64,000 nucleotides of DNA from Psychroserpens sp034111845. GTDB taxonomy: Bacteria; Bacteroidota; Bacteroidia; Flavobacteriales; Flavobacteriaceae. The DNA is taken from the NCBI GenBank assembly GCA_034111845.1, contig JAWUWM010000050.1, forward strand, positions 85,248 through 149,247, read 5' to 3'. Numbering within the stretch: position 1 is the stretch's first letter; each line of letters begins with the position of its first letter. The translations under genes and the position numbers were made by a program. The notes under the pieces are model-generated. The model searched no databases. It had not been told where the DNA came from and was given only the letters and a program-made list of their open reading frames with translations. Of the stretch, positions 9,475 through 18,656 are shown piece after piece.

Positions 9475-11478
9475 ATGAAACAACTATTTCAATTTGTATT
9501 CTTATTGTTTTTCTACGGAACTATAACTGCGCAACAGACAGGTTATGTAGATTTTAAATCTTTGCATGCTACTCTTTCTGTAGATACCGATTCCTTAATG
9601 GTTTATGGAGGTGTGGTGGTTAAGTTTGAGATATTGAAAGACGTAGATTCGATTTTTATCGATGCTATTGATATGAAATTTGATTTTTATGGAGATGCTA
9701 ATGAAGGGATTAAATTCAGTTATGATAATAAGAAGTTATGGTTAATATCGGACTTTAAGTCTGATAAGGAGTATGTTGTGTTATTTAACTATAAAGCTCA
9801 ACCAAAGAAAGCATTGTATTTTGTAAATAAAAATGAGGATTGGCAAATATGGACTCAAGGTCAAGGTAAATACACGAGTAATTGGCTTCCAAGCATAGAC
9901 GATGTGAATGACAAAATTCAATTTGCGTTCAAGGTTGTTTATGATAAAAACGCTTTGGTTCTAGTTAATGGTAAATTTATTGATAATGAGGTTGTTATGT
10001 CTTATTCTAATGAATGGAATTATAGTATGCAAAAACCAATATCCAGCTACTTGGTCGCTCTAGCAATAGGTAACTATAATAAAAGAACAGAAATCTCAAA
10101 AAGTGGAATCCCTTTAGAATACTACTATTATCCAGAAGATTCTTTAAAAGTTGAGCCGACCTATCGTTATTCAAAGCAGATGTTTGATTTCTTGGAAGAA
10201 GAAATAGGGTTTCCATATCCGTGGCAAAACTATAAACAAGTGCCTGTAAAAGACTTTTTATACTCAGGGATGGAGAACACGAGTCTCACGATTTTCTCAG
10301 ATAGTTTTGTGGTGGATTCTATTGGATTTAATGATAGAAATTACATTACGGTTAATGCGCACGAGTTGGCACACCAATGGTTTGGGAATTTAGTGACAGC
10401 GACTTCTGGTGAGCATCATTGGTTGCAGGAAGGTTTCGCTACGTATTATGCGTTGTTGGCTGAGCGTGATGTGTTTGGAGAGGATCACTATTATTGGCAA
10501 TTATTTGAGAATGCACAAGAATTGATTGCGCAAGAAGGGGCAGGTCAAAGTACATCGTTATTAAATCCTAAATCTAGCAGTACAACCTTTTATAAAAAAG
10601 GGGCTTGGGCATTGCATGTTTTGAGAGAGAAGGTTGGTGATAGCGCTTTTAAATCAGCTGTTAGCGCTTATTTGAATACACATCAATTCGGAAATGTAAC
10701 CACTAGTGATTTTATGTCTGAAGTTGCAAAATCGAGCGAACAAGATGTATCTGTCTTTGTGAACGAATGGTTGACTGCTGAGAAACTTCCAGAAGATGCC
10801 ATGGTGAATAGCCTTAAAAATTCCGCTTTTATGCGCGAATACTTAGCGGTTCATTGCGAAACGTATTCTCAAAAATGCAAGGATTATTTGGTTTCTAATA
10901 TTTCCGATAAGGGAAAAATAAAAGTGGTGAGTAAGATTTCTGAACATTTAGAAGCTGAAGCGTTTAATAATAGTTTAGAAGTGAGACAGGCGATTGCTCT
11001 GTATATTAGTACTATTCCTGAGTTAATTAAAACAGAGTACGAATCGCTTTTAAATGATAAATCCTATGTGACTATTGAGGCTGCGTTATATAATTTATGG
11101 GTGAATTTTCCCGAAGAACGCATCAAATACTTACAGGAAACCAAAGATATCAAAGGTTTTAACGATTATAATGTGCGATTACTGTGGTTAGTACTACATT
11201 TAAACACAATTGAATATGAGCCTGAGAAAAAGCAAGTTATTCTAAATGAATTAATTGGCTATAGTTTGTCTCAGCATCATTTTGAAATGCGCATGAAAGC
11301 GTTTAATTATTTGAAACTCATTGGTGGGTTTGAAACCGCATCGATAACAAGTCTTTTAGATGCTACAAAACATCATAACTGGCGATTTTCAAAATACGCC
11401 AAGAATTTAATTGTAGAATTGGAAAAAGAAAACACATATAAGCAATTGATACAGGAACTTAAAAATAACCAGATTTGA
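9475..11478 (+). CDS. M1-family metallopeptidase (aminopeptidase N type), exported
   Basis: I chose the ATG at 9475 because it gives the signal peptide MKQLFQFVFLLFFYGTITAQ. The upstream ATG at 9451 adds eight residues. The protein is 667 residues. It has the exopeptidase signature YSGMENTS (GxMEN-like) and a complete zinc site, HELAHQWFGN with a third ligand Glu 19 residues later in WLQEGFA. The rest is helical. It likely trims N-terminal residues from peptides in the periplasm or at the cell surface. The stop overlaps the start of the patatin gene, so the two are translationally coupled. Confidence 0.94.
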   Translation: MKQLFQFVFLLFFYGTITAQQTGYVDFKSLHATLSVDTDSLMVYGGVVVKFEILKDVDSIFIDAIDMKFDFYGDANEGIKFSYDNKKLWLISDFKSDKEYVVLFNYKAQPKKALYFVNKNEDWQIWTQGQGKYTSNWLPSIDDVNDKIQFAFKVVYDKNALVLVNGKFIDNEVVMSYSNEWNYSMQKPISSYLVALAIGNYNKRTEISKSGIPLEYYYYPEDSLKVEPTYRYSKQMFDFLEEEIGFPYPWQNYKQVPVKDFLYSGMENTSLTIFSDSFVVDSIGFNDRNYITVNAHELAHQWFGNLVTATSGEHHWLQEGFATYYALLAERDVFGEDHYYWQLFENAQELIAQEGAGQSTSLLNPKSSSTTFYKKGAWALHVLREKVGDSAFKSAVSAYLNTHQFGNVTTSDFMSEVAKSSEQDVSVFVNEWLTAEKLPEDAMVNSLKNSAFMREYLAVHCETYSQKCKDYLVSNISDKGKIKVVSKISEHLEAEAFNNSLEVRQAIALYISTIPELIKTEYESLLNDKSYVTIEAALYNLWVNFPEERIKYLQETKDIKGFNDYNVRLLWLVLHLNTIEYEPEKKQVILNELIGYSLSQHHFEMRMKAFNYLKLIGGFETASITSLLDATKHHNWRFSKYAKNLIVELEKENTYKQLIQELKNNQI

Positions 11479-12389
11479 GAGCATTAGTTATATCTGGAGG
11501 AGGAAGTAAAGGTGCATTTGCAGGTGGTGTCGCGCAGTATTTGATGGAAGATCAAGGGCGAGAGTACGATATGTTTTTGGGAACATCAACTGGGAGTTTA
11601 TTAATTAATCACTTAGCTTTAGGGGATATCGGTAAATTGTATGATGTATTTACGAATGTGCAACAACATGATATTTTTAGTATAAGTCCGTTTGTGCAAC
11701 GTCAAAAAGGAGATCGAGAATATGTATCTATTGATTTCGTAAATTCGCTTTGGCAATTTATTAGACGTAAACGTACGTTTGGAGAAAGTAAAGCGCTTAA
11801 ACGTCATATTAAGCGCAATTTCACAATAGAAGAATACAATAGAATCAAAGAAACAAAAGAAGATGTCGTAGTGACGGTCTCCAACTTGTCAATGAATCGC
11901 GTAGAGTATAAGTCTATTAAAGATTGTACCTATGAGGAATACTGTAATTGGGTATGGATTTCTTGTAATTATATACCATTTATGTCTTTGGCAACGGTTA
12001 ATGGTTATGAGTATGCTGATGGTGGATTAGGTTGTGTTATTCCTATACGTGAAGCTATTTTGAGAGGTGCTACAGAGATTGATGCCATTGTATTGGAGGC
12101 GGAGCAAATGGAGCGTTCAAAAGTATTAGGGAAAAACCCATTTTCTCTAATGCTTAACTTGTTCGGTCACTTATTGGATCAGGTAGAGAAGAATGATATC
12201 GTTATTGGTAAACTTGCTGCTAAAAATAGAGGTGTGAAGTTGAACTTGTATTATACACCTGTAAGTTTAACTGAGAACTCTTTGATTTTTAGTAAGCGCT
12301 TAATGACTGCTTGGTGGGAGCAAGGCCATACGTATGCTAAAGAAAAACATGAAGGAGATTCGTTGCTTGGTACTAAAGTTGATATTTAG
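11475..12389 (+). CDS. Patatin-like phospholipase
   Basis: A 304-residue protein that starts at TTG 11475 and overlaps the M1 peptidase stop codon by 4 bases (TTGA). It has the patatin elements in order: oxyanion hole GGGSKGAFAGG at the N-terminus, the nucleophile elbow GTSTG (Ser near residue 38) and the catalytic Asp in YADGG near residue 182. These form a Ser-Asp dyad that hydrolyses acyl esters of lipids. No signal peptide is seen, so it is probably intracellular or membrane-associated. The substrate is unknown. Confidence 0.92.
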   Translation: MRALVISGGGSKGAFAGGVAQYLMEDQGREYDMFLGTSTGSLLINHLALGDIGKLYDVFTNVQQHDIFSISPFVQRQKGDREYVSIDFVNSLWQFIRRKRTFGESKALKRHIKRNFTIEEYNRIKETKEDVVVTVSNLSMNRVEYKSIKDCTYEEYCNWVWISCNYIPFMSLATVNGYEYADGGLGCVIPIREAILRGATEIDAIVLEAEQMERSKVLGKNPFSLMLNLFGHLLDQVEKNDIVIGKLAAKNRGVKLNLYYTPVSLTENSLIFSKRLMTAWWEQGHTYAKEKHEGDSLLGTKVDI

Positions 12390-12450
12390 CTTTAGAAAAA
12401 TCAAAGCAGGTAGTCTATGAAGATCTTGTTGTATGCGAGTAGTATTGTGA

Positions 12451-12708
12451 TTATTCTTTTTGTCGTTCTTCAAGTTCTAACTTCATTTTTTTTATAGTAC
12501 TCAATTGCATTGGAATCATGGCGCCACAAGAAATACCTACAAATATTAAAGGGATAAAAACTGCGTTATTCTCTTTAAAGAAATAACCCAAAATAGAAAT
12601 AGATATAAGTAAAGTAACAACGATGGCTAAAGCTGTCATGATAATTTTTATAGCTTGGATGTTAGAAACTAGTTTTTCGGTAGTCATCTGTTTTAAATCA
12701 TTAGTCAT
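12451..12708 (-). CDS. Small two-TM membrane protein, unknown function
   Basis: 85 residues with two hydrophobic segments (about 23-43 and 50-67), a soluble N-terminus and a charged C-terminus (KKMKLELEERQKE). It lies 19 bases downstream of the next gene on the same strand and probably shares its transcript. Its gene converges on the patatin gene. I do not recognise the family. Confidence 0.65.
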   Translation of the reverse strand: MTNDLKQMTTEKLVSNIQAIKIIMTALAIVVTLLISISILGYFFKENNAVFIPLIFVGISCGAMIPMQLSTIKKMKLELEERQKE

Positions 12709-12727
12709 ATTACTTGTGCTTTATGGA

Positions 12728-13246
12728 TTACCAAATTTCAGAAACCTCTTCCTTTATAAAAGACAACGCTGCATCACTAGGAGCTCTTTTATCCATCATC
12801 TCTGTTAGTATAACTTCTCGTAGTTTGTCTGCGCTATCCACTTTATCTGATAATGTCGCTTTTCTAATCATTTGAATTGTCGCGTTTTTAGCGGTAGAAG
12901 AAATACTCCAACAGCTGTCTGTAACGTAGATTTGTTGTGCTAAATTATGATCAAATTCTTGTTCTATGTTCGCTATAAGTAATGACTCGTAATCTTCTTT
13001 ATTTGAAGATGTTGGTATGACTCTAACTAGTAGTTTTGAAGGCTTTATTCTTTCTAGGTATAGCGATAATCTTTCATAAGCTTGAAGGCGCATAGGTAAG
13101 CTGTCCTTTTGCAAATCTTTTTTAATTAAAAATTCGCGACGATTGTTTTCGTTTTCAATATGTTCTTTAAAAAATAAAAAGGCAATTCCTCCTGTGACTA
13201 GCGCAGGAATGCAGTATAATAAAAGTCCTAAAATATTAAGATCCAT
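12728..13246 (-). CDS. Single-TM membrane-anchored protein, unknown function (conserved flavobacterial type)
   Basis: 172 residues. One N-terminal transmembrane segment (about 5-26) is followed by a charged helical region and a soluble domain containing LQAYERLSLYLERIKPSKLL. This layout recurs in uncharacterised flavobacterial proteins I have seen next to housekeeping genes. No catalytic motif is visible. It is upstream of the small two-TM gene and downstream of the glutamate-synthase-like gene, all on the reverse strand. Confidence 0.75.
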   Translation of the reverse strand: MDLNILGLLLYCIPALVTGGIAFLFFKEHIENENNRREFLIKKDLQKDSLPMRLQAYERLSLYLERIKPSKLLVRVIPTSSNKEDYESLLIANIEQEFDHNLAQQIYVTDSCWSISSTAKNATIQMIRKATLSDKVDSADKLREVILTEMMDKRAPSDAALSFIKEEVSEIW

Positions 13247-13277
13247 AGTTGAGTTTTATTGTAAAATTAGTTATTGT

Positions 13278-14831
13278 TTAATAGTTTCCGCCCAAATGCT
13301 TACAGTTTTTCAAATCCTGCATGGAACTAAAAGGGACTATTGTTTTAAGGTAGCCATAAGTACCTGAGAGTTCTTTTGATAAATTATGATCATCTACATT
13401 GATTTCTATGTCGTCCATAGTAAATTGGCAAGGATGTTCGTAGCCTGCTGCATGAGTGATTTCAATAAATTCTTTTCTAAAACTTTTAAAGTATTGCGCA
13501 AGTCTAACAGATTTAAGCGTTGGGTCAATGCCGTTTTGGAGCCATTTACTTTGCGTCGCAATTCCTGTTGGACATTTGTTTGTGTGACATACTTGAGCTT
13601 GAATACATCCAATGCTCATCATTGCTTCACGAGCAACGTTAATGACATCTGCTCCCATTGCAAAAGCCATGGCAGCTTTAGCTGGAAAACCTAATTTGCC
13701 ACTTCCAATAAATACGATTTGCTCAGATAAACCTTTAGTTTGAAATAGCTTATATAAATCTCCAAACCCGTAAACCCAAGGGAGAGATACGTGATCTGCA
13801 AAACTTGGAGGTGCAGCTCCAGTACCTCCTTCACCACCATCAACAGTAATGAAATCTGGACCTTTTCCTGTTTTTAACATCAGGTCTGCTAGTTCTTCCC
13901 ATTGGTCTAATTTACCAATGGCAGCTTTGATACCCACAGGTAAACCTGTTTCTTCAGCGATAGCTTCAATAAAATCAACCATTTCAGGGATGTTAGAAAA
14001 GGCTTTATGATTTGGTGGTGATAAAACCGTTTTGCCAACTTCAACACCTCTAATATCTGCGATTTCTTGAGTAATTTTAGATCCAGGAAGTACGCCGCCC
14101 TTTCCAGGTTTTGCACCTTGTGATAATTTTAATTCTATAGCACGAATAAATGGATTGTCTTCAACGAGTTTCTTCATTTTCTCCATAGAGAAGCCTCCAT
14201 CTTCGGCTCTAACGCCAAAATATCCTGTTCCGAAGTGAAATACCACATCTCCTCCATGACTGTGATGAGACGATAGTCCACCTTCACCCGTATTATGATA
14301 TGCATTTGCCATTTTTACACCTTTATTCATTGACTCTACAGCTTTCGCAGATAAAGAACCAAAACTCATGGCAGATACGTTTATAATGGATGCTGGGCGA
14401 AATGGTTTTCTGCGTTTGTTGTGCGCTCCAATTACTTTGGCGCATGGTAAAAATGAATTATCAATGGTATTTGGGTGGTTATCATTTATTTTATAAGGGA
14501 ACATTGCATTATTGATAAACATGTGTTGGTGTGCATAAATATCTCTATCTGTTCCAAACCCTTCGTAATTATTTTCGTTTTTAGCTGAGGCGTAAATCCA
14601 ACTCCGTTCTATGCGATTAAACGGAAGTTCTTCTCTGTTGTTAGCTACAAAATATTGGCGCAATTCTGGGCCAATACTTTCGAGTAAATAACGAAAATGT
14701 CCAGCAATGGGATAGTTGTGGCTTATCGTATGATTTTTTTGAAATACATCACGAATGGCTACAATAGCTAGGACTATGATAATCCATAGCCACCATGAAA
14801 TTGAGCTTAAAAACGAAAGAATAGTATCCAT
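13278..14831 (-). CDS. FMN-binding glutamate synthase family protein (GltB-like, membrane-anchored)
   Basis: 517 residues. A single N-terminal transmembrane helix (about 8-28) precedes a domain matching the FMN/3Fe-4S core of the large glutamate synthase subunit. Visible signatures are the phosphate/FMN-binding GGEGGTGAAPPS and the cysteine cluster CIQAQVCHTNKCPTG, which in GltB binds a 3Fe-4S cluster. The amidotransferase domain of true GltB is missing, so this belongs to the stand-alone family of unknown reaction, not assimilatory glutamate synthase. A terminator lies just upstream (for the M20 gene). Confidence 0.88.
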   Translation of the reverse strand: MDTILSFLSSISWWLWIIIVLAIVAIRDVFQKNHTISHNYPIAGHFRYLLESIGPELRQYFVANNREELPFNRIERSWIYASAKNENNYEGFGTDRDIYAHQHMFINNAMFPYKINDNHPNTIDNSFLPCAKVIGAHNKRRKPFRPASIINVSAMSFGSLSAKAVESMNKGVKMANAYHNTGEGGLSSHHSHGGDVVFHFGTGYFGVRAEDGGFSMEKMKKLVEDNPFIRAIELKLSQGAKPGKGGVLPGSKITQEIADIRGVEVGKTVLSPPNHKAFSNIPEMVDFIEAIAEETGLPVGIKAAIGKLDQWEELADLMLKTGKGPDFITVDGGEGGTGAAPPSFADHVSLPWVYGFGDLYKLFQTKGLSEQIVFIGSGKLGFPAKAAMAFAMGADVINVAREAMMSIGCIQAQVCHTNKCPTGIATQSKWLQNGIDPTLKSVRLAQYFKSFRKEFIEITHAAGYEHPCQFTMDDIEINVDDHNLSKELSGTYGYLKTIVPFSSMQDLKNCKHLGGNY

Positions 14832-14860
14832 TACTTTGTGTTTTGTTCAAAAATAAAAAA

Positions 14861-14889
14861 AACCAGCATTAATATTGATAATGCTGGCT
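14861..14889 (-). terminator. Rho-independent terminator of the M20 amidohydrolase gene
   Basis: Perfect 9-bp stem CCAGCATTA (14863-14871) / TAATGCTGG (14879-14887) with a 7-base loop. On the reverse strand it is followed by a run of eight T and more T-rich sequence. It lies 29 bases after the M20 stop and just before the start of the glutamate-synthase-like gene. Confidence 0.85.
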
Positions 14890-14915
14890 TTATAATTACG
14901 AGATGTGTTGATCCT

Positions 14916-16193
14916 CTAACTTCCTAGATAGTCTAAGCTCAATTGAATGAATGCTTTTACGCCGAGTAACATGCTTGATTCGTCGATCATAAAATCTGGG
15001 GTATGATGCGGAAATGCCCCTTTACTCTCTTCGCTTGGTGTCATGCCTCCTAAAAAGAAATAAATACCTGGAACGACTTCTTGAAAGTAAGAAAAATCTT
15101 CACCTCCAGTAGTTGCTTTCATAAGTTGTACGTTTTTTGCACCAGCTACTTTTTGTAAAGACGGTAGCATTTGATCGGTCAAATCGGGATCATTATAAGT
15201 AATTGAGGTTTGATTTCTAAATGTTACGGTGGCTTCTCCTCCATAAGCTTTAGCTATATTCTCTGTCATTTCTTTCATACGTCGTTCAATCATTGAACGC
15301 ATTTCTGAGTCTAAGGTTCTAACTGTACCAATAAGTTCTGCAGTTTCGGGAATGATATTAAATCGGGTACCAGCGGTCATTTTTCCAACGGTAATCACTG
15401 CAGCTTCAGTTGTTAAGTTCGCTTCTCTACTAATAATACTTTGAAACCCATCGATTATTTTTGAAGAAATATAAATAGGATCAACCCCAGACCAAGGTTG
15501 TGATCCATGAGTTTGTTTTCCTTTTACATTGACGACAAAGCGCTCTACAGAAGCCATGATGCCTCCTTTTTTGTATTTTAAAACACCTACTGGAGTTCCT
15601 GCATTGATATGTAAACCAAAAATAGCATCGACCTTTGGGTTATCTAAAACACCTTCTTTAATCATTAGTTTGGCGCCACCTTCTTCCCCTGGAGGCGGAC
15701 CTTCTTCTGCTGGTTGGAAAATGAATTTAACAGTTCCTTTTATTTTGTCTTTGTGTTTTGACAATACTTCTGCAACTCCCATTAAAATAGCTGTATGTGT
15801 ATCGTGACCACAAGCGTGCATAACGCCTGTTTTGGTCCCTAAGAATTCGGTTTCTACTTTGCTTTTAAAAGGGAGATCATTACGTTCTGTAACTGGAAGC
15901 GCGTCAATATCTGCTCTTAAAGCCACAACCTTTCCAGGTAAATCTCCTTTTAAAAGACCTACGACTCCAGTTATTGCCACTCCTGTTTGAACTTCTAAGC
16001 CTAAAGATTTTAGATGTGCAGCAATTTTTTTAGCGGTTTTAAATTCTTGATTAGATAATTCTGGATTTTGATGAAAATCGCGTCGCCATTCAATGACTTT
16101 AGATTCAATATCAATAATGTCTTTTTCTAGATCATTTTGTGAGAATACAGCTAAACTTCCGAAGAAAAAAGAATAAACAATGAGGTTACGCAT
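14916..16193 (-). CDS. M20-family amidohydrolase (hippurate hydrolase-like), exported
   Basis: 425 residues with the signal peptide MRNLIVYSFFFGSLAVFSQ. The M20D metal-site motifs are present: MHACGHDTHTAILMG (Cys/His ligands near residue 128) and an EEGPPPGEEGG segment with the catalytic Glu pair. The dimerisation (lid) domain sits in the middle and a final HHTPDFMID supplies a late His ligand. It probably hydrolyses N-acyl amino acids in the periplasm. The family covers hippurate and N-acetyl or indole amino acid substrates and the specificity is not readable. It is a single-gene unit with its own terminator. Confidence 0.9.
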   Translation of the reverse strand: MRNLIVYSFFFGSLAVFSQNDLEKDIIDIESKVIEWRRDFHQNPELSNQEFKTAKKIAAHLKSLGLEVQTGVAITGVVGLLKGDLPGKVVALRADIDALPVTERNDLPFKSKVETEFLGTKTGVMHACGHDTHTAILMGVAEVLSKHKDKIKGTVKFIFQPAEEGPPPGEEGGAKLMIKEGVLDNPKVDAIFGLHINAGTPVGVLKYKKGGIMASVERFVVNVKGKQTHGSQPWSGVDPIYISSKIIDGFQSIISREANLTTEAAVITVGKMTAGTRFNIIPETAELIGTVRTLDSEMRSMIERRMKEMTENIAKAYGGEATVTFRNQTSITYNDPDLTDQMLPSLQKVAGAKNVQLMKATTGGEDFSYFQEVVPGIYFFLGGMTPSEESKGAFPHHTPDFMIDESSMLLGVKAFIQLSLDYLGS

Positions 16194-16328
16194 GTTTGAA
16201 AATTTAAGATTGAGCTTAAAGATATTTAAAAAATTGCAAAGTCAGATTTATGGGGCAATTGTTTATAATTATTTATAAAAACGTTTAATAAAAACAGGGG
16301 TTTTGGTTAATTTCACGGTTACTAAAAA

Positions 16329-18656
16329 TTGTACAAATTGGAGAAGTATTTAAGTCAGTTAAACGAAGCACAATATGAGCCTACGGTTCAAGTAGATGGT
16401 CCTATGATTATTATAGCAGGCGCAGGATCAGGTAAAACGAGAGTCTTGACGTATCGTATTGCGTATTTGATGAGTAAAGGTGTGGATTCGTTTAATATTT
16501 TAGCATTGACATTTACAAATAAAGCTGCTAAAGAAATGAAAGGCAGAATTGCAGATATCGTTGGTGATGGCGAAGCTAAAAATTTGTGGATGGGAACATT
16601 TCACTCGGTTTTTGCTAAAATATTACGTTTTGAAGGCCATCATTTAGGCTTCCCAAGTAATTTTACAATTTATGATACTCAGGATTCTCAAAAATTACTA
16701 GGCTCCATTATTAAAGAAATGGGGTTGGAGAAAGATATTTATAAAACCAAGCAAGTATACAGTCGCATATCCTCTTATAAAAACAACTTGGTCACGGTAA
16801 AAGCCTATTTTAAAAATCCAGATTTAATTGAAGCAGATACAGCAGCAAGACGCCCTAGAATGGGAGAAATTTATAAAAACTATGTAGATCGTTGTTTTAA
16901 AGCTGGTGCGATGGATTTTGATGATTTACTGTTGCGTACAAACGAATTATTGACCCGTTTTCCAGCGGTGTTGGCGCAGTATCAAAACAAGTTTAGATAT
17001 ATATTGGTAGATGAGTATCAGGATACGAATCATTCACAATATTTGATTGTGAGAGCCTTGTCTGATCGTTTTCAAAATATTTGTGTGGTAGGTGATGATG
17101 CGCAGAGTATCTATGCCTTTCGTGGTGCTAATATCAACAACATCTTAAATTTCCAAAAGGATTATGATGATGTGAAAGTTTATCGATTAGAGCAAAATTA
17201 TCGCTCGACCAAAAATATTGTAGGTGCAGCAAACTCAGTTATTGAGCACAATCAAACCAAGCTTGATAAAATTGTGTGGACAGCAAATACTGAAGGTGAA
17301 AAAGTAAAAGTAAATAGATCATTAACAGATGGTGACGAAGGTCGTTTTGTGGCGAGTACCATAATGGACAATAAAATGAATAATCAAATGCTTAATAGTG
17401 ATTTTGCTGTTCTATATAGGACGAATGCACAATCTAGAGCTATTGAAGATGCGCTTCGTAAACGTGATATTCCGTATCAAATTTATGGAGGCTTGTCGTT
17501 TTATCAGCGTAAAGAGATTAAAGATGTCACTGCGTATTTACGTTTGATATTAAACCCTGCAGATGAAGAAGCCCTCAAACGTGTTATTAATTATCCTGCG
17601 AGAGGTATTGGACAAACTACTATTGATCGTTTGATCGTCGCTGCTAATGGCTTCGGAAAGACGATATTCGAAGTTCTTCAACATATTGATGAATTAGATA
17701 TCAATATAAACAAGGGGACTAAAAATAAACTGAGAGATTTTACGACGTTGATTGAGAGTTATCAAGTGATGAATCAAACTGCAAATGCTTTTGAGCTTAC
17801 AGAGCATGTTACAAAATCTAGCGGATTAATAAGAGAAGTTAATAAAGACGGAACACCAGAAGGTCAAGTGCGTCTTGAAAATGTTGAGGAACTCTTAAAT
17901 GGTATTAAAGACTTTGTTGAAGGTCAAATAGAATTGGCAGACGCAGGAGATTCTTTATCAGAATTTTTAGAAGATATAGCACTCGCCACAGATTTGGATG
18001 GTGATAAAGGAGATCCAGACCATGTTGCTATGATGACGATTCACTTAGCCAAAGGTTTAGAGTTTTCTCATGTCTTTGTGGTTGGTATGGAAGAAGATTT
18101 GTTCCCAAGTGCCATGAGCATGAATACGCGAAGTGAACTAGAGGAGGAGCGACGTCTATTTTATGTGGCGTTGACTCGTGCAGAAAATCAAGCGTATTTA
18201 ACATATACCTTGTCTCGTTATCGCTGGGGAAAATTGATTGATGCAGAGCCTAGTCGATTTATAGAAGAAATAGATGATCAATTTGTAAATGTCATCACAC
18301 CTATTGATAATCCTAGACAAAATCCAATGTTGAGTCCAGATATTTTTGGTGATATTGAACCGAACCAAATTCGGTTTAAGAAACCTATACGACGAAAATC
18401 TGAAGGTCATAAGCCACCAAAATTTGTAGCGCCTAAAAACTTAAAACGTGTATCTAAGTCGAGCGTTCCAGATAAGACCAATCTTTTTGATGGTACGTTG
18501 ACTGTTGGTAATATTGTGGAGCATGCGCGCTTTGGAAAAGGTGAAGTTCTAAAAATAGAAGGTAAAGCTGCAGATGTTAAAGCTGAAATTAATTTTGAAG
18601 TTGGTGGTGTGAAGAAGTTGTTGCTAAGATTTGCTAAGTTGGATGTTTTGGGATGA
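16329..18656 (+). CDS. UvrD/PcrA-type 3'-5' DNA helicase
   Basis: 775-residue superfamily 1 helicase. Walker A is AGAGSGKTRVLTYR near residue 33, the Walker B box is DEYQDTNHSQ near 227, motif III is VVGDDAQSIYAFRGA and the late motifs are QNYRST and YVALTRA. The C-terminus has the PcrA/UvrD tail that ends in a small Tudor-like domain (VEHARFGKGEVLKIEG). The family works in nucleotide excision repair, mismatch repair and clearing RecA or RNA polymerase. The start is TTG at 16329 or TTG at 16338 (MEKYLSQLNEAQ), and both are in frame. Its last codons overlap the next gene by 4 bases. Confidence 0.94.
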   Translation: MYKLEKYLSQLNEAQYEPTVQVDGPMIIIAGAGSGKTRVLTYRIAYLMSKGVDSFNILALTFTNKAAKEMKGRIADIVGDGEAKNLWMGTFHSVFAKILRFEGHHLGFPSNFTIYDTQDSQKLLGSIIKEMGLEKDIYKTKQVYSRISSYKNNLVTVKAYFKNPDLIEADTAARRPRMGEIYKNYVDRCFKAGAMDFDDLLLRTNELLTRFPAVLAQYQNKFRYILVDEYQDTNHSQYLIVRALSDRFQNICVVGDDAQSIYAFRGANINNILNFQKDYDDVKVYRLEQNYRSTKNIVGAANSVIEHNQTKLDKIVWTANTEGEKVKVNRSLTDGDEGRFVASTIMDNKMNNQMLNSDFAVLYRTNAQSRAIEDALRKRDIPYQIYGGLSFYQRKEIKDVTAYLRLILNPADEEALKRVINYPARGIGQTTIDRLIVAANGFGKTIFEVLQHIDELDININKGTKNKLRDFTTLIESYQVMNQTANAFELTEHVTKSSGLIREVNKDGTPEGQVRLENVEELLNGIKDFVEGQIELADAGDSLSEFLEDIALATDLDGDKGDPDHVAMMTIHLAKGLEFSHVFVVGMEEDLFPSAMSMNTRSELEEERRLFYVALTRAENQAYLTYTLSRYRWGKLIDAEPSRFIEEIDDQFVNVITPIDNPRQNPMLSPDIFGDIEPNQIRFKKPIRRKSEGHKPPKFVAPKNLKRVSKSSVPDKTNLFDGTLTVGNIVEHARFGKGEVLKIEGKAADVKAEINFEVGGVKKLLLRFAKLDVLG